Shown here one piece after another: positions 46,635-55,914 of a DNA stretch of 64,000 nucleotides. The stretch's first letter is position 1. Each line of letters opens with the position of its first letter. Under the pieces are notes generated by a model. It made no database searches, was not told the origin of the DNA, and saw nothing but the letters and a program-made list of their open reading frames with translations. Position numbers and translations under genes: made by a program. This DNA comes from Kribbella sp. NBC_00382 (lineage in GTDB: Bacteria > Actinomycetota > Actinomycetes > Propionibacteriales > Kribbellaceae). The stretch covers positions 3,224,001 through 3,288,000 of the forward strand of contig NZ_CP107954.1 in NCBI RefSeq assembly GCF_036067295.1, written 5' to 3'.

Positions 46635-48017
46635 ATGAACATCACCGGTCTTCTCCGCGTCACCATCGCCACCCCCCAACGCCGGCTGGACCTGGCCTTG
46701 CCTGAGCACTCGTCGGTCGCCGAGGTGCTGCCCGGCGTACTGACCAAAGCCGGGGAGCATCTCGCCGACGAAGGCGCTCCCGGCGGCGGGTGGGTGTTGC
46801 GCAGAGCCGACGGGGCTGAGCTCGTCCTCGGCCGGAGCCTCAGCTCGCACCGGATCCGCGACGGGGAGATCCTGCACCTCGTCCCGCGCCGGCTGGAATG
46901 GCCCGAGCTCGAGTACGACGACCTGGTCGACGCGGTCGCCTCCGGCTCCGGCCGGCTCGGCGCTGCCTGGTCGCCCTGGCACACCAGGATGTCCGGTCTG
47001 ATCTCCGCGGCGATCGCCCTGCTGGTCGTCATCGTCACGATCCTGCGCCTGGGCACGCCCTGGCAGACCCCTGCGGGCTGGCTGCTGCTCACGTCGTTGC
47101 TGCTGGTAGCAGGCGCGGTCACCTTGGCCAGAGTGGTCGGCGACTCCGGAGCCGGTGTGATGGTCGGAGGGATCGGCCTGCCGTGCGCAGGGCTCGGAGG
47201 CGGCCTCCTGCTGGCCGGTGCGGCGAGCTGGCCCGCGGTTGGCGCGCCACAGGTCCTCGCCGCGAGCGCCGCTCTGATGCTGGCCGGCGCGGCCTGCTAC
47301 CTCGGTGTCGTGGACGGCGCGGTCCTGTTCATCGGTGCGATCAGCGTCGGGGTCCTGGGCGTGGCCGGCGGCTGGATCGGTACTTCGGAGGCTCTCGACG
47401 GTGCTGACGTCGCTGCGATCCTCGGCGCTGCCCTGCTGGGGTTCTCGCCGTTGTTCGCCTCCCTCGCGCTCCGATTGGGACGGCTGCCGATGCCGATCCT
47501 GCCCCGGACGACCGCCGACCTGGTCCGGGACGATCCATTGCCGCCACGCAAACAAGTGTACGGCGCTGTGGTCCGCGCCGACGGTCTGCTGACGGGGATG
47601 CTGGTCGGGCTGATGGTCGTACTGTCGACCTGCCAGGTCCTGCTGGTGCTGGCCGAGACGCGGTCGGCGACGATCCTGGTCTGCCTGCTGAGCGCCGGAG
47701 CATTCCTCCGCACCCGGCTGTACCCGATCGTGAAGCAACGGTTGCTGCTGCTGATTCCTGCCCTCGTCGGCGGAGCCGGTCTTGTCCTCGGTCCGCTGAG
47801 CCGGCAGCTCGCCGATCCGGTCGCGGTGATCGCCCCGGCCGTGCTGGTACTGGCCGCGCTCGCGGTCTTCTTCGGCCTGCGGTACAGCATCCGCCGGCCG
47901 AGCCCGTACCTGAGCAGGTACGCCGAGATCGTGGAGATCATGGTGACGCTCGCGGTGATCCCGGTGGCGGCAGCGGTGCTCGGCCTGTACGGCGCTGTGC
48001 GGGGCTGGGGAGGCTGA
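46635..48017 (+). CDS. eccD: Type VII secretion integral membrane protein EccD
   Basis: The product has 460 residues. An N-terminal ubiquitin-like domain (about 1-88, GLLRVTIATPQRRLDLALPE, ILHLVPRR) is followed by about eleven hydrophobic helices to the C-terminus (first MSGLISAAIALLVVIVTILR). This is the EccD layout; EccD forms the large lipid-filled dimer at the centre of the ESX inner-membrane complex. The ATG at 46635 has a GAAGG site about 6 bases upstream. The next gene, eccB, starts 1 base after its stop, so both are one transcript. Confidence 0.94.
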   Translation: MNITGLLRVTIATPQRRLDLALPEHSSVAEVLPGVLTKAGEHLADEGAPGGGWVLRRADGAELVLGRSLSSHRIRDGEILHLVPRRLEWPELEYDDLVDAVASGSGRLGAAWSPWHTRMSGLISAAIALLVVIVTILRLGTPWQTPAGWLLLTSLLLVAGAVTLARVVGDSGAGVMVGGIGLPCAGLGGGLLLAGAASWPAVGAPQVLAASAALMLAGAACYLGVVDGAVLFIGAISVGVLGVAGGWIGTSEALDGADVAAILGAALLGFSPLFASLALRLGRLPMPILPRTTADLVRDDPLPPRKQVYGAVVRADGLLTGMLVGLMVVLSTCQVLLVLAETRSATILVCLLSAGAFLRTRLYPIVKQRLLLLIPALVGGAGLVLGPLSRQLADPVAVIAPAVLVLAALAVFFGLRYSIRRPSPYLSRYAEIVEIMVTLAVIPVAAAVLGLYGAVRGWGG

Positions 48018-48018
48018 G

Positions 48019-49443
48019 ATGGCGACCAGGAAGGACCAGCTCCAGGCGCACCAGTTCTCCATCCAGCGGATGACGTCTGCGCTGGTGACCCGGGAGACCG
48101 ACCCGGAGCAGCCACCGTTCAAGCGACCGCTGGCCGCCGCCTTCTGGAGCGCGGCGATCCTCGTCCTCGCACTGGTGGTGGCCGGTGTCTACGGCCTGGT
48201 CGTCCCGGGCGGGAGCAAGGCCTGGAGCGGCGGCGACGTGGTCGTGGTCGAGAAGGAGACCGGGACCCGGTTCGTCTACGTCGACGGCCATCTGCACCCG
48301 GTCACCAACTACACTTCCGCATTGCTTGCCCTAGGCAAATATGGCGCAGTCCGGCGGGTGTCGCGGCGGTCGCTGGCGGACGTACCGCGGGGATCACTGA
48401 TCGGCATCAAGGACGCCCCCGACGCGCTGCCGGACCGCAAGCGGCTGCTCACCGGTGGCTGGACCTTGTGTTCCGAGCCGGCCCTCGACGCCAGCGGGGC
48501 GGCCACCAGCGAGTCCGTCCTGATGGTTGGTTCGCAGCCCACCCAGGACCAGTCGATGCTGGACGCCGCGATGCTGGTGGAGGTGATGGAGACCGGCGAC
48601 CAGTACCTGATCTGGAAGGGCTACCGGCACCGGATCCAGAAGTCCGACACCACCACGGTCGGCCTGGCGCTTGGTTCGGAACCCTGGGCCCGGGTCGGCT
48701 CGGCCTTCGTCGCCTCGCTGCCGGACGGGGACCCGATCGCGCCGATCGCCACGGCCGGCGTGGGCAAGCCGTCGTCCGCGATCCCGGACCGGTCCGGCAC
48801 CCGGATCGGACAGCTGTTCGTCGTGGCCACCTCGAGCGGCGCCCAGCAGTACTACCTCGCGCTCAAGGACAAGCTCCGGCCGATCACCGCGTTGCAGTAC
48901 GACATCCAGCGCGCGTACCGCCCGATCACCGCGGCGTACGGCGGCAAGGCGCCGGTCGCGCTCCCGCTCGGCCTGCTGTCGTTGGGTCGCGCCGAACCAC
49001 CGTCGACCCGGGCTGACGAGGGCCAGACGCCGCGGACCCGGCCCAAATTCGTTGCCCCACGCAACGGCCAGGGGACGGTCTGCGCGACCTACCAGCCCGA
49101 TGACCGGGTCCCCACGGTCACCATCGACGCCACGATGCCGCCGCGCGACCAGGCGACCATGACCGTCAAACGAGGAAAACTCGGTACCGCGCTGGCCGAC
49201 CGCATCCTGGTAGAACCGGGCGCCGCCGCGATCGTCGAGGCGATGCCGTCGGACCAGGCGCAGGCAGGCACCGTCTCCATCATCACCGACCTGGGCCGCG
49301 CCTACTCGCTGTCCGATCCGGCTCTGCTCGAAACCCTGGGCTACGACGGCGTCGAACCAGTCCGAATCCCCGCCCAGCTAGTAGCCCGGATCCCCCAAGG
49401 CACCGGCCTGGACCCCTCAGCCGCCATCCAACCCGTCGCCTGA
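48019..49443 (+). CDS. eccB: Type VII secretion protein EccB
   Basis: The product has 474 residues. It begins with the EccB signature TRKDQLQAHQFSIQRMTSAL, followed by one membrane helix (about 38-62) and a large extracytoplasmic domain (about 65-474) with PGGSKAW and repeated R-type segments (RRVSRRSLADVPRGSLIGI). Two cysteines (about residue 152, LCSEP, and about 355, VCATY) fit the conserved EccB disulfide. EccB stabilises the ESX core complex and may bind peptidoglycan or substrate. It ends before a terminator and repeat region facing the minus-strand substrate gene. Confidence 0.94.
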   Translation: MATRKDQLQAHQFSIQRMTSALVTRETDPEQPPFKRPLAAAFWSAAILVLALVVAGVYGLVVPGGSKAWSGGDVVVVEKETGTRFVYVDGHLHPVTNYTSALLALGKYGAVRRVSRRSLADVPRGSLIGIKDAPDALPDRKRLLTGGWTLCSEPALDASGAATSESVLMVGSQPTQDQSMLDAAMLVEVMETGDQYLIWKGYRHRIQKSDTTTVGLALGSEPWARVGSAFVASLPDGDPIAPIATAGVGKPSSAIPDRSGTRIGQLFVVATSSGAQQYYLALKDKLRPITALQYDIQRAYRPITAAYGGKAPVALPLGLLSLGRAEPPSTRADEGQTPRTRPKFVAPRNGQGTVCATYQPDDRVPTVTIDATMPPRDQATMTVKRGKLGTALADRILVEPGAAAIVEAMPSDQAQAGTVSIITDLGRAYSLSDPALLETLGYDGVEPVRIPAQLVARIPQGTGLDPSAAIQPVA

Positions 49444-49491
49444 CCCCGCGTCCCCATCCAACCCGTCGCCTGCCCGCGTCCCCATCTCGCT

Positions 49492-49568
49492 GGTTAACCC
49501 CCGAGTTTGTGGGTTGCCACCCCGGAACCCGAGGTGACAACCCACAAACTGAGGGGTTAACCCCTCAG
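49492..49568. repeat. Nested intergenic palindrome, copy B
   Basis: Arms 49492-49521 and 49533-49562 are near-perfect inverted repeats of 30 bases around an 11-base loop. They share the cores GGTTAACCCC and GGGTTGCCACC with copy A at 2486-2574, including the same loop length. The right end also contains the perfect 20-base palindrome CTGAGGGGTTAACCCCTCAG (49549-49568). It lies between the convergent eccB and PPE-like genes. Probably a member of a dispersed repeat family. Confidence 0.75.
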
Positions 49569-49700
49569 ATGAGAACAGGCCCTGGCTGGGTAGCCGGGGA
49601 TGAGAACGCGCCCTGGCTGGGTAGCCGGGGATGAGAACGGGCCCCTGGCTGGGGAGCCGGGGATGGGGACGGGCCCCTGGCTGGTAGCCAGGGGCCCGTT
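49569..49700. terminator. Tandem hairpin array between convergent genes
   Basis: Four head-to-tail units of 31, 31, 32 and 32 bases start at 49569, 49600, 49631 and 49663. Each contains a CCCTGGCT...AGCC stem. The last one is perfect: ACGGGCCCCTGGCT (49669-49682), loop GGT, AGCCAGGGGCCCGT (49686-49699), a 14-bp stem. The array ends 16 bases before the stop of the minus-strand gene. It probably works as a strong bidirectional terminator; there is no clear T-run. Confidence 0.7.
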
Positions 49701-49715
49701 GGTGGTGGGGGGCGG

Positions 49716-51371
49716 TCAGGTGGCTAGGCGGCCGGTTCGCTTCTTGGTTTCGGCGGCTTCGGCCTCCTCGACCTTCCACAGCTCCTCGTCGAGAAGCTGG
49801 ATGGTGTCGGCCTTCTCCCGCTCGTCCTTCCGGCGCCGGCTCGCCGCCGGAACCATCGGGAACCCACCGGGTAACGACTTACCGGCCTTGCCCCGCAGCC
49901 CGATCGGAACGCCCGGCGTCTCGTCGTCCTGCGACTTGCGCTTGCGGTTCACCGGCCGGATCGCACCGGCACCCGGCTTGCCACCACGCCCGCCACCGCC
50001 GGCAGCGCCCGCACCCGGCGGCATCATCGGCGGAGGCATGCCACCCGAGCCCGCGGGCGACGTACCCGAAGGCGATCCGGCAAGCCCGGTCGGTGCCGCT
50101 GGAGCCTGTCCGGTCGACGGCTGAGTGGGTGCCGAGACCTGCTGCACAGCCCGCGCGATCTGCTGGTCCCCACGGAGTGCGGGATCCCCGATCTTGGACA
50201 GGTCGGGCAGACCCCGGCCCTTGCCGAGTCCGCCACCACCGAGGCTGCCGAGACCGCCACCGCCCTTGCCGCCCCCGCCGAGGGACGGCAGGTTGCCCTT
50301 CGATCCAGGACCGATGCCCAGCGGCCCGGTCGGCGGGATCAGCGGCGGCGGACCACCGACCGGTGCGGTCGGGTACGGACCTGGGTGGGTCTGCAACGGC
50401 GGCAGGTTCAGGCTGGGATTCGGCGGCGCCGTCAACGGCGGCAGGCCAGCCAGCCCGGTACCCGGACCATTGGGGTCCCCGGGCAGCGGCGGCAAGCCTC
50501 CCTGCCCCAGATCACCCTGCCCCAGATCGCCGGCTGCCCCGGGATCACCCGCTCCGGCGCCGGTGTCACCCGCACCAGCCTGATCCCCACCGGCGCCGGC
50601 CTGATCCCCACCGGCACCAGCCTCGTCGCCCGCTCCTGCCTCGGCTCCACCTGGATCACCACCCGGCTGAGCACCACCTGGCTGAGCACCACCCGGTTGA
50701 GCGCCACCGGGAGCAGCGCCACCGGGATTGGCACCACCGGGCGAGGGAGCGTTGTTGCCCGGCCCGACCCATCTCAGCTGCTGCGCCTGGGCAGTGATCT
50801 CAGGGCCGTACTGTTCGTACATCGTGCCGAGCAGGTGGAGCGCGTTGCCCATCGGCAACACGAACGGAATGATCTGCGGGACGTACTGGTTCGCGATCTC
50901 GTCGGCGCTCATGTTGGCGCCCTCCATGTTGGCGGTGTTCGACCCGTACTGCCGGGCGAAGGCGATCTGGCGGAGCGCCTCCGTCTTGGCCTTGGCCACC
51001 TGCACACCGGTCCCCGCGACGTAGTCGCTGAGCCCTTTCAGTTTGTTCGTCACGCCGGATGCTCCGGCCATCTGATCGCTGCCGTCGGTCAGGGACTTCG
51101 CCGAGCCCTCGGTCTTGGTGGTGAACACCGAGGCGTCGGACATCTGCTTGTTCCACGACTGTGTCAGGTCGGTCGCGTTCCGGCGCAGGTCCTGGGCCGC
51201 GCCGGTCACCGCGGTACTCGCGTCCGTCCAGACCTTCTGGACCGATTCGAGCACTCCGATCATGGCCTTTTCCTGCTCGGCGACAGCGCCGAGAAGGTTG
51301 ACCGCGGTCTCCAGTTGGTCGAGCGTCGTCGCGCTACTGACACTGAACTTGGCGTTGTAGTCGGTGGCCAT
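49716..51371 (-). CDS. PPE/WXG-like type VII substrate with long low-complexity region
   Basis: The product has 551 residues. Residues 1-210 are a helical WXG100/PPE-like domain (LDQLETAVNLLGAVAEQEKA, SVQKVWTDASTAV, LTQSWNKQM). Residues about 215-470 are Gly/Pro/Ala/Gln-rich, with PGGAQ repeats, GAGGDQ repeats and Gly-rich runs. The basic C-terminus (NRKRKSQDDE, RRRKDEREKADTIQLLDEEL) ends in an acidic helix. Such proteins are usually exported by ESX systems or form part of the extracellular apparatus. The ATG at 51371 shares one base with the stop of the small upstream gene, its probable heterodimer partner. No enzymatic domain is visible. Confidence 0.8.
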   Translation of the reverse strand: MATDYNAKFSVSSATTLDQLETAVNLLGAVAEQEKAMIGVLESVQKVWTDASTAVTGAAQDLRRNATDLTQSWNKQMSDASVFTTKTEGSAKSLTDGSDQMAGASGVTNKLKGLSDYVAGTGVQVAKAKTEALRQIAFARQYGSNTANMEGANMSADEIANQYVPQIIPFVLPMGNALHLLGTMYEQYGPEITAQAQQLRWVGPGNNAPSPGGANPGGAAPGGAQPGGAQPGGAQPGGDPGGAEAGAGDEAGAGGDQAGAGGDQAGAGDTGAGAGDPGAAGDLGQGDLGQGGLPPLPGDPNGPGTGLAGLPPLTAPPNPSLNLPPLQTHPGPYPTAPVGGPPPLIPPTGPLGIGPGSKGNLPSLGGGGKGGGGLGSLGGGGLGKGRGLPDLSKIGDPALRGDQQIARAVQQVSAPTQPSTGQAPAAPTGLAGSPSGTSPAGSGGMPPPMMPPGAGAAGGGGRGGKPGAGAIRPVNRKRKSQDDETPGVPIGLRGKAGKSLPGGFPMVPAASRRRKDEREKADTIQLLDEELWKVEEAEAAETKKRTGRLAT

Positions 51372-51757
51372 CAGTGTCCTCCTGCCGGCGGTACGTCCCA
51401 CAACGTGAAGACCGGGTTGGTGGGGACCGCGTGGTCGCTGGGCTTCAGCAAGGCGTTCATCCTGGCCGTGGTCACCGCGAGCAGGTGACCGTACTTGTCG
51501 CTGATCGATGCGACGGCGGTCTGGTATCCGTGGAAACCCTGCGACGTCTGGGTCAGGTACTGCGCCAAGGTGTCGCGCGCCTGCCGCTCCTGGGTCATGA
51601 ACACCTTGCTTTCGTCCGTGCCACCCTGCGGGGCGGCCGCGGGCGCCGTGCTCGCAACCCGTCCCATCGCGCCGTCGAACCCCTCGACGAGCGATTTCAT
51701 CGAATCGTCGAAATGGTTGAACGCTTCGGTGGCCTTGATGTCGACTAGTCCGTCCAT
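51371..51757 (-). CDS. Small helical ESX-associated protein
   Basis: The product has 128 residues, starting MDGLVDIKATEAFNHFDDSM, with two predicted amphipathic helices and a C-terminal VFTLWDVPPAGGH. An AAGGAGGG site precedes the ATG at 51757 by 5 bases. Size and coupling (one-base overlap) to the PPE-like gene suggest a PE- or EspC-like partner for secretion of that protein. No WXG motif is present. Family unrecognised. Confidence 0.72.
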   Translation of the reverse strand: MDGLVDIKATEAFNHFDDSMKSLVEGFDGAMGRVASTAPAAAPQGGTDESKVFMTQERQARDTLAQYLTQTSQGFHGYQTAVASISDKYGHLLAVTTARMNALLKPSDHAVPTNPVFTLWDVPPAGGH

Positions 51758-51807
51758 CGATCCCTCCTTGTCCGTGGTGCGGGCGGTCCCGCACCTGTTC
51801 TTGGTGT

Positions 51808-54800
51808 TCAGTCGGCCGGCGGGTGGGTCAGCTGGATCAGCTGGGTGCTGCCCTGCCGGTTGATCAGGAAGCCTCGGCCCGGCGGCAGCGGCTGGGCCCG
51901 CAGCCCACCGAGCAGCAGGCCCTCGTCCCGGCTGCCGGACAGCAGCAGGCCGGGCGAACCGACATCGCGGATCTTCGCCAGTACCGGCTCGAACAGCCCG
52001 CGCATCGCACCACCGGTCCGCCGGGCCGCGTAGACCCGCAGGCCGATGTCCGCTGCCTGCGGGATGTACGGCAGCAGCGGCATCAACGGGTGGCCTTCGC
52101 CGGAGGCGACCATGTCGTAGTCGTCGATCAGGACGAAGATGTCCGGGCCCTGCCACCACGAGCGGTCCCGCAGTTGCTGCGGGGTGACGTCCGGTCCAGG
52201 AATGCGCTGATCGAGGATCTGGACCAGCCGGTTGATCAGGTCCGCGGAGACCTGGTGCCCGGTGCCGTAGCCGAGCAGGTGTTCGCCTTCGACCGAGCCG
52301 AGCAGACTGCGCCGGTGATCGATGACCAGCACACAGGCTTGTTCGGGTGTGTACGTCTCGACGATCCGCCGGTGCAGCGTGCGCAGGAAGCTGGTCTTCC
52401 CGGAGACCGCGTCACCGAGCAGGATGAAGGTCGGGTTGGCCACCGGATCGAGCAGAACCGGCTCGAGGCTGCGCTCGGCAACACCCACGGCCAGCCCGGC
52501 TTCCGCGGAGCTCGCGCCGTTGCAGGCTTCGTACGGTACGTCGGACGGCAGCAAGCGGACCTCGGGTGCGGCGACATCGGGCCAGGCGGCGACGACCTTC
52601 TGGACCAGGTCGGCGAGCCCGACGGTGACTCGCTCCTCGCCGGCCGGCTCGGACAGCCGGGGAGCAGCGATCAGGAAGTGATGCCGGCCGGCGGAGATAC
52701 CGCGTCCCGGAGCCCGCTCCGGAACCAGCGCGGCCGCCCGCCGGTCGACCATCGAGTCGATCGGGTCGCCGATCCGCAGTTCGAGTTTGGTCGCGCACAG
52801 GTCGCGGATGTTGGTCCGCAGATCGAACCAGCGAGCCACGCTGATCATCAGGTGCACGCCGTAGGCCAGGCCCCGGGTCGCGATGTCGGCGAGCAGTTGC
52901 TCGAGGTCGTCGAAGTCGTTGCGGATCGTGGCCCAGCCGTCGATGACCAGGAACACGTCGCCGTACGGCAGGTCGGCGAGCTCACCGCTGCGCCGGCGTT
53001 CGCGATACGTCTCCATGCTGTCGATCCGGAGCTTGGCGAACGTCTTCTCCCGCTCGGCGATGATGCCCAGTACTTCGATGACGCTGCGACGGACCGCGTT
53101 GACGTCCTGCCGTCCGGCCACCCCACCGACGTGCGGCAGGTCCTGGACGCCGCTCAGCACGCCGCCACCGAAGTCGAGGCAGTAGAACTGCACGTCGCGG
53201 GGCGAGTGCGTCAGGGCGAGCCCGGCGATGATCGAGACCAGTGCTGTGCTCTTACCGCTCTGCACCGCGCCGGCGACCGCGACGTGTCCACCGCCCGCGG
53301 AGAGGTCGAGCAGCAACGGATCGCGACGCTGTTCGAGCGGCCGGTCCACGATGCCGGCCACCGTCATCAGCCGGCCGGGCCGGAAGCCGGGCACCAGTGG
53401 GCTGTTCGGAGTACCGGGGAGCACGGAACCGAGGGCCGGAGCCTTGTCCAGCGGGGGCAACCAGATCTGGTGCGCGGCGGTTCCCTTGCCCTCGAACCGG
53501 TCGACCAGGACGTCCATCAGGCTCTCGCCGATCGCCTCGTCGAACACGCCATCGGGGTCGGCCGGTGACTCGTCGACCTCGTCCTCGACCGCTGCGGCGA
53601 CGTAGGCGCTGGAGTAGTCGAGCAGCTCCAGCGTCTGCTCATCGGTCAGCGGCAGCATGCCGGGGACCGGCCGGCGATGAACCCCGGAGACATACGCCGA
53701 ACGGAAGCGATCCATCTGCTCGGTACCGACCCGCAGGAACCCGTGACCAGGGGCCCGCGGCAGGTGGAACGCGTCGTTGACCCCGAGCACGGTCCGGCTG
53801 TCGATGTCGGAGAACGTCCGCAGCCCGATGCGGTACGACAGGTGGGTCTCCAGGCCGCGCAACCGGCCTTCCTCCAGCCGCTGGCTGGCCAGCAGCAGGT
53901 GGACGCCGAGCGACCGTCCCACCCGGCCGATCTGGACGAACATGTCGATGAAGTCCGGCCGGGCGGTCAGCAGTTCGCTGAACTCGTCACAGATCACCAG
54001 CAGCGTCGGTACTTCCTCCAGCGGCGCCCCGGCCGCCCTGGCCTTCTCGTAGTCGCGCAGGGAAGAGAAGTTGCCTGCGGCCCGTAAAAGCTCCTGCCGG
54101 CGGAGCAGCTCGCCGTTGATCGCGTCGGCCATCCGGTCGACCAGGTGCAGTTCCTCGGCCAGGTTGGTGATCACCGCGCTGGTGTGCGGGAGCTTGTCCA
54201 GCCGGGTGAAGGTCGCGCCACCCTTGAAGTCGACCAGCGCGAAGTTCAGCGACCGCGGCGGATGCGTGATCGCCAGCGCCAGTACGAGGGTCCGCAGCAA
54301 CTCGCTCTTGCCGGAGCCGGTGGCGCCGATCAGCAGGCCGTGCGGGCCCATCCCTTCCTGCGCGGACTCCTTCAGGTCGAGCTCGATCGGCTGTCCGTCG
54401 GCCCGCAGACCGAACTTGACCCGGAGCCGGTCGCGACTCGGCCGTGGCAACCAGGTGTCCTCGGGATCGAAGTCGAAGGGATCACCGAGATCGAGCAGCT
54501 CGGCCAGCCCAAGGTCGGCGCTCAGCGGCTGCTCGCCGTGGGCTCCGGCCGTCAACCGGAGCGGGGCGAGCTGGCGAGCCAGGCCCTCGGCGGAGACCAG
54601 GTCCAGGGTGTCCGCTTCGCCGATGGTCTCGGTGCCGTCCATCGTCTCGGCATCCATGCCGCCGTCGGCTCCGACGTACAGGCTGATCGCGCTCGGGTCG
54701 AGCGCACGGGGTGGCGGGAAGGTCAGGTCCAGGATCGTCACGCCCTCCAGCCCGGCGCCGGCCAGCAGGTGATCGGATCCGTCGACGTCACCGCCGTCGA

Positions 54801-55761
54801 GGACGACCACCAGGTGTGGCCCGCGGACCGCGCTCGCGGTGTCGGGATCGAAGCGCGGGCGGTTGGCGATCAGGTCGTCGAGCATCGCCTCGATCGCGGT
54901 GATCGAGGGCGCGATCAGGCGCAGTGGTCCGAGCGCGTCGGTCCGTTCGGGGTGCAGGGCGTGCGGGAGCCATTTCACCCAGTCCCAGTCGGCGCGGCGA
55001 TCCGGTCCGGCGCAGACGGCGATCCGCAAGTTGTCCGGCGCGTGCAGCGCCGCCAGTTGAGCGATCATTGCCCGCGTCAACGACTGCGAACGGCCCTCGT
55101 CGCCGGGCAGGTAGATCCGGGCGAACCCGGTGACGGCGATCGCCAACGGGAGGTTGGACACCGCGGCGTACGTCGAGACGAAACGGCGCAACGCCAACGC
55201 GGAAAGGGGTTCCAGCCGTTCCAGCGGTTGTGTGTCCGGCGGTACGACCGCCGTCATCGGGCCTTGCCGGCCGATCCCGATCCGGGTGACGCCGAAGTCG
55301 GGGTCGTCGCCGCGGCGCTCCCAGAGCCGGTAGCTGCCCGCCAGTGCCCACAGCGAGGTGGGATCGGGATGCAGGTAGTGCAGAGTCTCCCGCTGCTGGT
55401 CGATCGCGCGGCCGAGCCGCAGGCGTTGCTGCGCGAGGTGCCGCAGGTAGGTACGCCGGGCCTGTCCCATCTCGACCTTGCCGGCGCCGTTGCCGCGGTT
55501 GAACATCGCCATCACGATCATCCCGATCATGGCCAGCCCGAACAGACCGAAGATCACGTACCGCAGGCTGCTGGCGATGCTGCCCGAGAACATCAGCATC
55601 ATCGCGCCCATCATCGCCACCATCGGCAGCACCATCAGCATCTGCGCCCACTGCCGGCCGCCGGCCTCCGGTACCTCGGGCGGCGCCTCCAGCAACAGCT
55701 CACCGCCGGGCAGTTCGGGCGCGGGCCGCCGGGTCGGGCGCCGGACCACCACTGTTGCCAT
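51808..55761 (-). CDS. eccC: Type VII secretion FtsK/SpoIIIE-family ATPase EccC
   Basis: The product has 1317 residues from the ATG at 55761. Two membrane helices (about 40-85) are followed by three FtsK/SpoIIIE ATPase modules. Walker A motifs are GATGSGKSE (about 477-485), GAVQSGKST (about 830-838) and GDAVSGKTS (about 1114-1122). Module 1 keeps a full Walker B (LLVICDEFSEL). Modules 2 and 3 have variant ones (FLVIDGWATI, FVLIDDYDMV). EccC is the motor that recognises ESX substrates. All domains are on one chain, as in actinobacterial EccC rather than split EccCa/Cb. The start is set by GGAGG at 55768-55772; this site partly lies in a hairpin. Divergent from the WXG100 pair. Confidence 0.95.
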   Translation of the reverse strand: MATVVVRRPTRRPAPELPGGELLLEAPPEVPEAGGRQWAQMLMVLPMVAMMGAMMLMFSGSIASSLRYVIFGLFGLAMIGMIVMAMFNRGNGAGKVEMGQARRTYLRHLAQQRLRLGRAIDQQRETLHYLHPDPTSLWALAGSYRLWERRGDDPDFGVTRIGIGRQGPMTAVVPPDTQPLERLEPLSALALRRFVSTYAAVSNLPLAIAVTGFARIYLPGDEGRSQSLTRAMIAQLAALHAPDNLRIAVCAGPDRRADWDWVKWLPHALHPERTDALGPLRLIAPSITAIEAMLDDLIANRPRFDPDTASAVRGPHLVVVLDGGDVDGSDHLLAGAGLEGVTILDLTFPPPRALDPSAISLYVGADGGMDAETMDGTETIGEADTLDLVSAEGLARQLAPLRLTAGAHGEQPLSADLGLAELLDLGDPFDFDPEDTWLPRPSRDRLRVKFGLRADGQPIELDLKESAQEGMGPHGLLIGATGSGKSELLRTLVLALAITHPPRSLNFALVDFKGGATFTRLDKLPHTSAVITNLAEELHLVDRMADAINGELLRRQELLRAAGNFSSLRDYEKARAAGAPLEEVPTLLVICDEFSELLTARPDFIDMFVQIGRVGRSLGVHLLLASQRLEEGRLRGLETHLSYRIGLRTFSDIDSRTVLGVNDAFHLPRAPGHGFLRVGTEQMDRFRSAYVSGVHRRPVPGMLPLTDEQTLELLDYSSAYVAAAVEDEVDESPADPDGVFDEAIGESLMDVLVDRFEGKGTAAHQIWLPPLDKAPALGSVLPGTPNSPLVPGFRPGRLMTVAGIVDRPLEQRRDPLLLDLSAGGGHVAVAGAVQSGKSTALVSIIAGLALTHSPRDVQFYCLDFGGGVLSGVQDLPHVGGVAGRQDVNAVRRSVIEVLGIIAEREKTFAKLRIDSMETYRERRRSGELADLPYGDVFLVIDGWATIRNDFDDLEQLLADIATRGLAYGVHLMISVARWFDLRTNIRDLCATKLELRIGDPIDSMVDRRAAALVPERAPGRGISAGRHHFLIAAPRLSEPAGEERVTVGLADLVQKVVAAWPDVAAPEVRLLPSDVPYEACNGASSAEAGLAVGVAERSLEPVLLDPVANPTFILLGDAVSGKTSFLRTLHRRIVETYTPEQACVLVIDHRRSLLGSVEGEHLLGYGTGHQVSADLINRLVQILDQRIPGPDVTPQQLRDRSWWQGPDIFVLIDDYDMVASGEGHPLMPLLPYIPQAADIGLRVYAARRTGGAMRGLFEPVLAKIRDVGSPGLLLSGSRDEGLLLGGLRAQPLPPGRGFLINRQGSTQLIQLTHPPAD

Positions 55762-55770
55762 CGTCAACCT

Positions 55771-55794
55771 CCACAGGAGAGTTCGCTCCTGTGG
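55771..55794 (-). promoter_or_regulatory. Hairpin overlapping the eccC ribosome binding site
   Basis: On the mRNA strand, CCACAGGAG and CTCCTGTGG form a perfect 9-bp stem with a 6-base loop. It ends two bases into the GGAGG site (plus-strand 55768-55772) that serves the eccC ATG at 55759-55761. Folding would partly hide the ribosome site, so translation of the motor ATPase may be tuned through it. Confidence 0.55.
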
Positions 55795-55914
55795 ATCATC
55801 ACGCGCCTTCCGCGCCGCCGACCGGGGGTGGCAGGAAGGTGTCGCCGGGTCCGGCAAGGCGACCGGGCTCCCTACCTTGGCGAACAGGTATCACCAGCGA
55901 GAAGGGAGTAGGGG

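Noticed and set aside
49569..49700. Possible CRISPR array
   Set aside because: Units are directly adjacent with no unique spacers, and each is a hairpin; a terminator-like array fits better.
51758..52159. Extended start of the small helical protein before the PPE-like gene
   Set aside because: The longer frame overlaps the end of eccC in a different frame; the ATG at 51757 has a strong AAGGAGGG site.
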